A stretch of DNA of 11,800 bases from DATGEP01 sp035310125. Lineage in GTDB: Bacteria > Chloroflexota > Ktedonobacteria > Ktedonobacterales > JADMIN01. The translations under genes were made by a program, and so were the position numbers. The notes below the pieces were generated by a model, which saw only the letters and a program-made list of their open reading frames with translations, searched no databases and was not told the origin of the DNA. The stretch is from NCBI GenBank assembly GCA_035310125.1, contig DATGEP010000101.1:1-11800 (forward strand), in the 5' to 3' direction. Below are positions 1 through 6,561 of this stretch, one piece after another; position 1 is the first letter of the stretch; the number at the start of each line of letters is the position of its first letter.

Positions 1-1
1 C

Positions 2-1519
2 CACTGGGCGGGCCAGAGCAACGGCAGCGCGACTAACGAGGGCATCAAGCGCGCGCCGCACTTCGTGGACTACGTAGTGCAGCAGCTCGCCAACCTCTGG
101 GGCATCAGCGATCTGGAGACCGGCGGCTACAAGATCTACACCACCCTGGACTACAACCTCGAAAGGTTTGCTGAGGAGAATATTCAGCACTATGTCGAGC
201 ACAGTTACACCGAGACGTATTACCCGAATTCCTATGTGCAAAACGGGTTCGCGCCGTTGAGCGACCCCTCCAACGCGAACGCGCACAACGCCGCGCTCGT
301 CGCCATTGACCAATACACCGGCGATATTCTGGCAATGGTCGGCTCGATGGATTACAACAGCAAAGACCCGCATGTCCTGGGGTCGAATAACATTACGATT
401 TCGACGCACCGCTCGATGGGGTCGTCCACCAAGCCGCTGGTCTATGCCACCGCCTTCCAAATGGGTTGGAATCCGGGCGTCATGCTGCAAGATACCCCCA
501 TCTGCTTCCCCGACTCCATCGTGCAGGCGGGCCAGACTCCGGTGGTTGATAAGTTCGCCCCCGCCTGCAAAGGCTGGTATGTCCCGCACGACTACGAAGA
601 AAACAACGCTTCGGGCACGTTCCCACTGCGGCGGCACCTGGACGACTCCCTGAACATCGGCGCCACCGAAACGATGTCGTTCGTCGGCGACGGCCCGTCC
701 ACCTCATCGGCGTTCCTGGCGATGGCGCAGCGGCTCGGCGTCACAACGCTGACGGCGGGTGCGATGGGACCAACCACCGTGCTCGGCACGCAGGATATTT
801 CGCTACTCCAGCTCACCAGCGCCTATGGCACCTTCGCCAACCTGGGCAAGCGCGCCCCGGAGCGCTCCATCCTGCGCATCGAGAAGAACGACGGCACCGT
901 ACTGTATCCGACGAGGGATACGCCCAACATGCCGCAGACCTATCAGGCGATCAGTCCCCAGGCGGCCTACATGATTACGAACGTTTTGACGGACAACTTC
1001 GCCCGCTATCCGGCGTTCAAGATTCACAACCCGCTGCACCTTGACGAGCTGCCAAACCTCGCCATTGCCGGCAAGACGGGCACGTCGTCGGGCGATACGG
1101 GCCCGCTGGATATCGTCACGATGGGGTATTCGCCGTATTTGACGTTAGGCGTCTGGATCGGAAACACAGACGGGAATGACCCATTGACACCGGGCGTTAT
1201 CGGCGTCACGGGCGCTGGCTACATCTTCCACGATGTGATGCTCTGGGCGGCCCAGCACTACAACTGGCCTACGGATGCGCAGTTCCAGGTGCCGCCCGGC
1301 CTAGCGCGAGGACAGTTCAACTGCAATACCGGCCTTGCGCCGTACAAAGGCCAGCAAACGAGTGATCTGGTCTGCGTGTTCCAACCGGTTCCGCAATTCC
1401 GAACTCCAAGTACACTGGATCCATATGATCCGGATAACATCCATTCGGCGCCTGGCAAGGGAGGCTATATGCCCGACACAGACATCTACATCGCGGCTCA
1501 GCCGTGGCAGACATCGTGA
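2..1519 (+). CDS. Class A penicillin-binding protein, C-terminal part (5' end outside window)
   Basis: This bifunctional cell-wall enzyme would polymerise glycan strands with its N-terminal transglycosylase domain, which lies outside the window, and cross-link peptides with the transpeptidase domain seen here, on the outer face of the membrane. The frame is open from base 2, so the GTG at 65 (a Val inside 'HFVDYVV', a typical PBP1 linker segment) is not the start. All three penicilloyl-transferase motifs are present in order: SSTK (codons 422-433, catalytic Ser at 422-424), SLN (647-655) and KTGT (1073-1084). The usual 'TTLDY' and 'NAALVAIDQYTGDILAMVG' segments precede them. After KTGT come a normal PBP tail and a Pro-rich end with no extra PASTA or Fn3 domain. 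The stop is TGA at 1517-1519. The catalytic motifs show no sign of decay. PBP family assignment is secure; the exact PBP1a/1b/1c subclass is not. Confidence 0.93.
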   Translation, partial: HWAGQSNGSATNEGIKRAPHFVDYVVQQLANLWGISDLETGGYKIYTTLDYNLERFAEENIQHYVEHSYTETYYPNSYVQNGFAPLSDPSNANAHNAALVAIDQYTGDILAMVGSMDYNSKDPHVLGSNNITISTHRSMGSSTKPLVYATAFQMGWNPGVMLQDTPICFPDSIVQAGQTPVVDKFAPACKGWYVPHDYEENNASGTFPLRRHLDDSLNIGATETMSFVGDGPSTSSAFLAMAQRLGVTTLTAGAMGPTTVLGTQDISLLQLTSAYGTFANLGKRAPERSILRIEKNDGTVLYPTRDTPNMPQTYQAISPQAAYMITNVLTDNFARYPAFKIHNPLHLDELPNLAIAGKTGTSSGDTGPLDIVTMGYSPYLTLGVWIGNTDGNDPLTPGVIGVTGAGYIFHDVMLWAAQHYNWPTDAQFQVPPGLARGQFNCNTGLAPYKGQQTSDLVCVFQPVPQFRTPSTLDPYDPDNIHSAPGKGGYMPDTDIYIAAQPWQTS

Positions 1520-1541
1520 GGAAAGAGAACCGCACCCTCGG

Positions 1542-1565
1542 TCCCTCTCCCCGCGGGGAGAGGGA
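1542..1565. repeat. Perfect 24-bp GC-rich palindrome (possible repeat or bidirectional terminator)
   Basis: The arms TCCCTCTCCCCG and CGGGGAGAGGGA are exact reverse complements with no spacer, starting about 22 bases after the PBP stop codon. As RNA it could fold into a strong hairpin. Neither side has a T-run, so it is not a classic intrinsic terminator, although its place between convergent genes would suit one. The CCCTCTCCC/GGGAGAGGG pattern resembles dispersed intergenic REP-like repeats known from many GC-rich genomes; that is recall, not a search result. Confidence 0.6.
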
Positions 1566-1673
1566 AGCCGTGCGCGAGAACGACGCGACATTGCCCGGCG
1601 GTGTGGTGTCCATGCGCGCCGAGCGCCTGCGCTTCTCATACGGGGTCGTGGTCGAGTGTTCTAGAACCGGGGC

Positions 1674-1809
1674 ATGCCACGACACATCTATCTTGAGCCC
1701 CACCTGACCAACGACGATCTCGAAGCGCGCTGCCGAAGCTGCTACGACTCCGTCAAACGGAGCCATTGGCACTTCCTTTGGCTGCTGGCGCGCGGGATGA
1801 CCGCAACGG
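1674..1809 (+). pseudogene. IS630-family transposase, N-terminal remnant
   Basis: About 45 codons from an ATG at 1674 read 'MPRHIYLEPHLTNDDLEARC', then a segment containing 'VKRSHWHFLWLLARGMT'. This matches the start of the IS630-type transposases common in Ktedonobacteria and cyanobacteria (typically 'YLEPHLT..EL..RYR.AKDPVERSHWQIIWLLAQG'), that is, the lead-in to their helix-turn-helix domain. Similarity stops near 1809. The frame stays open beyond that only because it runs antisense across the end of the anti-sigma gene. The HTH core, the DDE catalytic domain and any recognisable terminal repeats are missing, so this is a dead fragment. The family call rests on recall of the motif and is fairly confident. 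The right boundary is approximate. Confidence 0.7.
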
Positions 1810-1832
1810 CAGGTGAATCGGCTCAGCCCTCG

Positions 1833-3524
1833 CTAGCGGGTCGGCACGACGCTCCAGGCACCATTGTCGTAGTAGAGCAAATGGCCCTCTTGCACCTGCG
1901 GCGAGGTGGCCTGAAGGTTGGCGAGGGTATCCGCGATGCCAAAGCCGCCCGTCGGCGAAAATGGGCTCAGTTCATAGGTCGCGATGATGGGAGAAGGCAG
2001 CGTTACCCAGTGCCACTGCCCATCTACATAGTGCAGCGCCTCCGCTTGAAGGTGCCCAATGGACGACAGGCGGTCGGGGGCGAAGGCCCAGCCTTCAGCC
2101 GGCGAGAGCATGGCGATGCTCACCAGAGTCAGATCACTGGCTTCTTGGTCTGGGGCGGCTGGCAACTGTTGCTTCACCCAGTTGCCTCCCGTGAAGTGCG
2201 AGACGAATGGGCCGTTGTGGCTGCCACCGGCGGTGTCCTGATAATAGTCCGACCCCACCACCCATGCGTCGTCTGGTCCACCTAGCGCGACGCGATACAG
2301 CGACGCACCGCTCGCGCCCACCTGCGTGGGCGACCACACCTGCCATCGACCATTCGCGTAGTGGGCGGCGGCAAAGTGGTCCGCGCTGGTGGTGCCGTAG
2401 CCCACGACCCAGCACTCGCCGGACGCTATCGCTGCCACGTCCCAGATAATCAGGCTTCCCGATGTATCGAAGGTGAGCGGGACGGGATGCCAAGCGCCAT
2501 TGAGGTAGTGAAATAAGTGATAGGCATAGACGGCCGTATATGGACCCGTGTGAGATTTGCCGCCATCTACCAGCATCCACCCCTCCTCGGGTGAGGTCAT
2601 CACGACCTTTGCGTAAATGGCGCTATCGACAGCAGGCAGATCTACGTGTTGCCACTGGCCGTTCACATAGTGCAGTACCAGCAGCTTGTCGCCGACCCAC
2701 TGATGCGTCGTGGTACCGTTCTGCTGCGGAACGGGATAATCTTTGACAGAGGTGCCCACTGCCCAGCCATCTGTCGCGGAGTCCATCGCGACACTGAAGA
2801 GCTCAGTGGATGGGGTACTCACCGCGTCGTAGTCGCTCACGGGCATCCAATGGCAGCCTTGGAAGTGCAACACGAGTAGGCTGGGCGGGGTGGCATCATG
2901 CGCGGGATTCCAAATCTGGCCGACCGCCCAGCCATCATGTGCCGAGGCCATGCTGATGGCGCTGATCTGACTATTGGGCGGCAATGTGGCACTCACGGCA
3001 CTCGACGCACAGGGGGGTGGCGTGGGGGTGCTGGTCGCGGAAACGGCGGGGCTTTTACCATGGTGCACGCGCGCGCCGAACAGACCAAAGAATGCAGCGC
3101 TCAGTGTGATGAGCAAAGCAGTAGCAAGCAACGCGAACGCCGAACGGTGGCGGAATGGGCGTTCGGATGGGGTACGACCGACGGGGCGAGAGCTGCAAAC
3201 AGGATACTGGGGATATTGCGGATTCGTCTGGTAGTCGTCCACGAGACGCTCCTCTCTTGTCTGAGCTGGCACCACCAAGGGGCGCTCGGGTAAGCGACTG
3301 CGCACGGCGTGCCAGCGGCTCAGCTCGTGCGCGTCAGAGGGAACACGCCCATCCGCGCGCTCCAGCGCAGCGCTGATGGCGCCCCACAGATCAGCCTCGC
3401 GCTGGCATGCCGTACAGTGTGCGAGGTGGTGCGTCAGCGCCGCGCGCTCCTCTGGTGAGAGCGGACCGACGACGTACCAGGGGAGACGCTGGCGGCATTC
3501 GGAACACGTTAGCTCAGGCGTCAT
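1833..3524 (-). CDS. Membrane anti-sigma factor with zinc-finger head and beta-propeller-like ectodomain
   Basis: Predicted partner that holds the ECF sigma factor encoded just upstream and releases it on an external signal. Residues 7-40 form a zf-HC2/ZAS anti-sigma head: C7-x2-C10, then H33-x3-C37-x2-C40. A single membrane helix lies at about 126-150. The outer part, about 171-563, has six to seven repeats of roughly 50-60 residues. Each has a 'DGWAVG'-like core (198, 253, 315, 371, 421, 478, degenerate near 527) followed by 'LHYVNGQW'-like strands, which suggests a seven-bladed propeller. It is far longer than a minimal anti-sigma factor of about 200-250 residues. The ATG at 3522-3524 overlaps the sigma stop by 11 bases and has GGAGGAG about 8 bases upstream, so translation is probably coupled. 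The ligand of the propeller is unknown. Head and operon evidence are strong; the propeller fold is inferred from the repeats. Confidence 0.87.
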   Translation of the reverse strand: MTPELTCSECRQRLPWYVVGPLSPEERAALTHHLAHCTACQREADLWGAISAALERADGRVPSDAHELSRWHAVRSRLPERPLVVPAQTREERLVDDYQTNPQYPQYPVCSSRPVGRTPSERPFRHRSAFALLATALLITLSAAFFGLFGARVHHGKSPAVSATSTPTPPPCASSAVSATLPPNSQISAISMASAHDGWAVGQIWNPAHDATPPSLLVLHFQGCHWMPVSDYDAVSTPSTELFSVAMDSATDGWAVGTSVKDYPVPQQNGTTTHQWVGDKLLVLHYVNGQWQHVDLPAVDSAIYAKVVMTSPEEGWMLVDGGKSHTGPYTAVYAYHLFHYLNGAWHPVPLTFDTSGSLIIWDVAAIASGECWVVGYGTTSADHFAAAHYANGRWQVWSPTQVGASGASLYRVALGGPDDAWVVGSDYYQDTAGGSHNGPFVSHFTGGNWVKQQLPAAPDQEASDLTLVSIAMLSPAEGWAFAPDRLSSIGHLQAEALHYVDGQWHWVTLPSPIIATYELSPFSPTGGFGIADTLANLQATSPQVQEGHLLYYDNGAWSVVPTR

Positions 3525-4131
3525 GGCGCAACTCCTCCGCTGGGACGGTGCTTAATGCGCGCAGCAGCGCCTTACGGGCGTAGCTGACGCGGCTTTTGAC
3601 GGTGCCGGCAGGTACGTCGAGAATCCTGGCAACTTCGTGCAGCGAAAAGCCGTATTGGAAGATAAGCGTCAGCACCTCGCGATGTTTGGCTGACAGGCGA
3701 CCCAGCGCATCGTCGAGTGCCAAGCGATCGAGCACTGCGTCCTCACCGACTGCATTGTCAGCGACTGTGTCGGCGAGGTTCCACTCTCCCTCGGATGCTT
3801 CCCCATCCTCGAGCGTCTCGAGCGGGAGGTGATCGGGATGACGTGCGAGACGACGCCGTGCGCCCAGCGCCACGTAGTGAGCAATTTGATAGACCCAGGT
3901 GGAGACCCGAGCGTCGCCGCGATAGCCGCCAGCCGTACGCCAAATGGCCAGAAAGATGTCTTGCAGCGCCTCCTCAACGCGGCTCAAATCGCCGTCAAGT
4001 TGATGCCAGAGGTAGCGGCGCAGGCGCGGACAGTAGGCACGGTAGAGCTGATGCAGCGCCTCCTCATCGCCAGCCGCCACATGAGCCAGCAGCAGTGGTT
4101 CATCCAGCACGGGATGTCCCCCCATCCACAT
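3514..4131 (-). CDS. ECF-type RNA polymerase sigma factor
   Basis: A 205-residue sigma-70 family protein, the normal ECF size, that would direct RNA polymerase to a stress or envelope regulon. Region 2 spans about 26-95, with 'VEEALQDIFLAIWR' as the core-binding/-10 segment and 'VSTWVYQIAHYVALGARRR' following. A short acidic linker (about 105-135) leads to region 4 at about 137-192, whose helix-turn-helix is 'SLHEVARILDVPAGTVKSRV'. There is no sigma-1.1 or region 3. It is followed by, and overlaps, its probable anti-sigma gene. Two starts compete. The ATG at 4129-4131 lies only 3 bases after GGGAG, whereas the ATG at 4123-4125 (two codons later) lies 9 bases after it and may be the real start. 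No autoregulatory GGAAC-type promoter was found upstream in the proper orientation. Confidence 0.93.
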   Translation of the reverse strand: MWMGGHPVLDEPLLLAHVAAGDEEALHQLYRAYCPRLRRYLWHQLDGDLSRVEEALQDIFLAIWRTAGGYRGDARVSTWVYQIAHYVALGARRRLARHPDHLPLETLEDGEASEGEWNLADTVADNAVGEDAVLDRLALDDALGRLSAKHREVLTLIFQYGFSLHEVARILDVPAGTVKSRVSYARKALLRALSTVPAEELRHDA

Positions 4132-4440
4132 CTACTCCCTTTCGCATCGCCGCAGCGGTCGCCAATAGTGGTAACGAGGAATAGGTGTCCGGGGAGGTGC
4201 GAACGGTTCAACGTGTCGAGGAGATTGGTCACCGCATCCGAGTGACGGAGGTATTGGAACACAGATAGACGTCTGACCTATGGGGAACAGATCTCTGCTC
4301 CTCTGTTTGGCTCGCAGCCTGGCGGCGACGAACTACAACGATATGGGGCAATGCGGTATCAGTTCCTTCACACCCGAAAGCCGCCGTACCGCCGTCGCAA
4401 TTGAGGCGCAGCCCTTCACTTCACACTACGGCGATTGCGG
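4132..4440. other. Upstream region of the sigma/anti-sigma operon, no gene seen
   Basis: This stretch separates the DedA stop from the sigma start, both on the minus strand, and should hold the sigma operon promoter. A minus-strand TTGAAC at about 4208-4213 resembles a -35 box, but no well-spaced -10 follows. Two GGAAC pentamers (4256-4260, 4284-4288) recall ECF -35 elements but lie on the plus strand. A weak inverted repeat AACAGA/TCTGTT (4286-4291 and 4302-4307) is present. No T-run hairpin follows dedA, so read-through from dedA into the sigma gene cannot be excluded. Small open frames on both strands here lack ribosome sites or family features. Confidence 0.5.
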
Positions 4441-5106
4441 CTATCTCCGCTCGCGCTCGTGGATAAACTCCGTCTCGGCCTCTGTAACAGGCGCCGCGCC
4501 GACGTGCGAGAGCTTGCCATGCAGCCAGAAGTAGCCGGCGACGACAGCCGCGAGCACGAGAATCGCCGGTACCGTGTACTCCTCGATGAGCTTGAGGGCG
4601 TGATCATAGTTGGCGCCGAGGATGTGGCCCAGCGTGACCATCAGCGTGCACCAAATGAGCGACCCCGCGACGGTGGCAACGACGAAGCTGCGGCGTGGCA
4701 GGCGCAGCATACCGGCGGGAAAAGACGCCACCGTGCGCACGAACGGCGTGATACGCGAGATGAAGATCGCGAAGCTGCCCGTTCGCGCGAACCACGCTTC
4801 CACGCTATCGAGCCGCTTCTCATCCAGCCGGATGCGGCGCCCGAGTCGGAGCACTGCCGCCCTCCCGCCACGCAATCCGATGGCGTAGGCCGCGCTGGCC
4901 CCCAGCAGGCTCCCCAGCGTGGCAACGACCACGAGCGGAATAGGGGATAAGCCGGGATGGATGGATGCCGTTAGTGAGCCTACCAGGAGCAGCACGAGCT
5001 CATTGGGCAATGGCAGGCCGCAGCTTTCCAACGCCAGCCAGGTGAAGACGAAGAGATAGACGGCGATGGGTGGAATGTGGCCGAGAGTTGCGACCAGTTG
5101 CGTCAT
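4441..5106 (-). CDS. DedA family (VTT/SNARE-associated domain) integral membrane protein
   Basis: A 221-residue membrane protein of the DedA family, the usual size. DedA proteins are linked to membrane homeostasis and lipid-carrier flipping, and some members recycle undecaprenyl phosphate; which role applies here is not shown. Visible family marks are 'LESCGLPLPNE' (about 26-36), a Gly/Ala-rich 'LGSLLGASAAYAIG' segment (64-77), and the signature 'FISRITPFVRTVASFPAG' (115-132) with conserved Arg118, Pro121, Arg124 and Gly132. Hydrophobic stretches lie at about 12-25, 36-48, 56-78, 140-163 and 178-196. The C-terminal tail is charged. ATG at 5104-5106 is preceded by GGAG about 8 bases upstream. 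It follows the DUF2851 gene on the same strand after a 129-base gap, so it may have its own promoter. Confidence 0.92.
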   Translation of the reverse strand: MTQLVATLGHIPPIAVYLFVFTWLALESCGLPLPNELVLLLVGSLTASIHPGLSPIPLVVVATLGSLLGASAAYAIGLRGGRAAVLRLGRRIRLDEKRLDSVEAWFARTGSFAIFISRITPFVRTVASFPAGMLRLPRRSFVVATVAGSLIWCTLMVTLGHILGANYDHALKLIEEYTVPAILVLAAVVAGYFWLHGKLSHVGAAPVTEAETEFIHERERR

Positions 5107-5161
5107 GCGGCGGACTCCAAGCGCGATACCGTTATCAATAGCGTCGAGGCGTATGAGGAAT

Positions 5162-5170
5162 AGTGTAGCA
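5162..5170 (-). promoter_or_regulatory. Possible extended -10 promoter for dedA-like gene
   Basis: In the 129-base gap upstream of the DedA gene the minus strand reads TGCTACACT, an extended -10 pattern (TG-N-TACACT). A start site near 5153 would give a leader of about 45 bases. No good -35 box is visible 17 bases upstream. Inferred from pattern only. Confidence 0.25.
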
Positions 5171-5235
5171 GGTTGTGGCGCGTGCTCGCCTCGTCACACC
5201 ATAGTACGCGCGAGAGCATGGTCGGGTAGCAGCCG

Positions 5236-6378
5236 TCATGCGCGATTGCAGGGGCAAACCTCGCAGCGCTTCTCGCGGCACCACGTATTCCAGATGTGGT
5301 GCAGCCCCTGCTGCGCGCCGGCGCCCTCCGGCAGGCGTGCCATGCCAAGCTGACGGCTCATCAGGCGCGTGATCGCGTTTGATTGTAGGCCGGGCAGTGC
5401 GCCGTAGACCTCCAGCGCCCGCTCCCCTAGCTCAGCGTCTCCGTCGAGTGTAGCGTATGCGATGGCAAACGGCAGCGCGACGTTGGCGATGACGATGCGC
5501 GCGCGCCCCGGCGAGATGCCAGCGCCGCTGGTGTGGAGCGCGCGGCACAGCGCCACTGCTGCCGCTCGCGCGGAGCCTTCCTCTAGCGCGCGCCGCAGCG
5601 GCTCCCACGGCCCCGTCTCCGCCCACTGCGCGTGGAGGCGCAGCAGCGCGTCGAGCCGCGCGGAATCCAGCCGTGAGAGGTATTGCGCGCACTCCCGCCG
5701 GAGCGCGTCGGGATCGGCGCTCTCAGCCAGCCGCTCGCCCGCCCAGCGCAGCGCCGCGCGGTCGCGTCCGTAGCCCAGCGCCTCCGCGAGATGCGCCCAC
5801 AGCACACGATCAGGCGGCGTCCACCGGCGACAACCGTCACCGGCTTCCCCGGCAGCGACAGCGATTTCCCGCATCAGGCGGTCCGCGCGCTCGGCGATCC
5901 GCGCCTGACCAGCATCCCGCAGCAGCGCCCGCAGTGCATGCCGCGGGCTCCTCTGCGACAATCCCACGCACGGCAGGGACTTTGGCGCGCGGTCGTCAGC
6001 TAGCTCGCGTTGACCCACCACGGCAATCGGCGCGGTCTCTCCGGTAGAAAGGAGGGTCTCGGGCGCATTCCCCGGCGTAAGCGGATGGAAGACGACGTGC
6101 AGCACGACGTGGGCATAGCGTGGGTCGCGCTCGTGGCCGTGGGCGCGCCAGCCGCTCGCGCGTAGGTGCAGCTCCACATCCCCCAACACACGGCTACCGT
6201 CCGGTCGCGCGAGAATGGCATCGCGGAAGTCGGGACCAGCCCCGCCGCCGCGCCTTCCCTCATAGACGATGTGGTAGCGCTCGCCGCGCGCCGTCTCCAA
6301 TGTCTCGCCCCGCCAGGCGCCCGTTGCCCACCGCGCCGCCCAGGCGGTTTCGCGCTCGCGGATCTCTGCCCGGCGCAT
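5236..6378 (-). CDS. DUF2851 family protein
   Basis: A 380-residue protein recognised by the DUF2851 signature: 'GAGPDFRDAIL' (47-55), 'GDVELHLRASGWRAHGHERD' (66-85) and 'YAHVVLHVVF' (88-97). The family, found in Bacteroidota and Chloroflexota, has no established function to my knowledge. The order PD...(D/E)xE-x-H with nearby HgH and LHVV strands resembles a restriction-endonuclease-like core; that is my inference. The C-terminus carries 'QQGLHHIWNTWCREKRCEVC' and ends with Cys367, Cys372, Cys375 and Cys377, a possible metal or Fe-S site. The frame is open far upstream to 8091, but that part is antisense to the AAA+/RF2 gene. The ATG at 6376-6378 is chosen because GGGAGG lies 9 bases upstream and the family alignment begins there. 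An in-frame ATG at 6409-6411 lacks such a site. Confidence 0.87.
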   Translation of the reverse strand: MRRAEIRERETAWAARWATGAWRGETLETARGERYHIVYEGRRGGGAGPDFRDAILARPDGSRVLGDVELHLRASGWRAHGHERDPRYAHVVLHVVFHPLTPGNAPETLLSTGETAPIAVVGQRELADDRAPKSLPCVGLSQRSPRHALRALLRDAGQARIAERADRLMREIAVAAGEAGDGCRRWTPPDRVLWAHLAEALGYGRDRAALRWAGERLAESADPDALRRECAQYLSRLDSARLDALLRLHAQWAETGPWEPLRRALEEGSARAAAVALCRALHTSGAGISPGRARIVIANVALPFAIAYATLDGDAELGERALEVYGALPGLQSNAITRLMSRQLGMARLPEGAGAQQGLHHIWNTWCREKRCEVCPCNRA

Positions 6379-6457
6379 GATAAATCGCCTCCCTCGCCCT
6401 CGTCTCTCCATAGGGTGTACGCGCGGCGGCGCACAATGCGGAAACGGCGCGGGCGGA

Positions 6458-6487
6458 TTGCGGGCGCCACTGCGTATCGTGTAGACT
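6458..6487 (+). promoter_or_regulatory. Possible sigma-A-type promoter for the AAA+/RF2-like gene
   Basis: In the 183-base divergent gap, TTGCGG (6458-6463) and TAGACT (6482-6487) are separated by 18 bases. This is a plausible housekeeping promoter, giving a leader of about 65-70 bases before the ATG at 6562. It also sits upstream of the divergent DUF2851 gene, for which no clear promoter was found. Pattern evidence only. Confidence 0.3.
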
Positions 6488-6561
6488 GTAGGGAACAAGG
6501 GCTCCGTGTTGCGGGGCGGTATGCCGAGTTGATAGCGTGGATGTGGTGAGGCTCGGATTAC

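Larger units (their letters stand above)
1520..1832. other. Convergent intergenic region with palindrome and transposase stub
   Basis: This gap lies between the ends of two convergent genes: the PBP reading right and the anti-sigma factor reading left. It holds a perfect 24-bp palindrome at 1542-1565 and the N-terminal stub of an IS630-like transposase from 1674, both listed separately. A 10-bp palindrome GTTCTAGAAC sits at 1658-1667 just before the stub; I cannot say whether it is an insertion-sequence end. No complete gene, tRNA or convincing promoter was seen. Longer open frames here are extensions antisense to the anti-sigma gene. Confidence 0.7.

Noticed and set aside
1674..2285. A 203-codon plus-strand frame as a full gene
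   Set aside because: Only the first 45 or so codons look like real protein (transposase stub). The rest is antisense to the anti-sigma propeller region.
4256..4288. GGAAC pentamers as an autoregulated ECF promoter
   Set aside because: They lie on the plus strand, opposite to the sigma operon, and have no properly spaced -10 partner.
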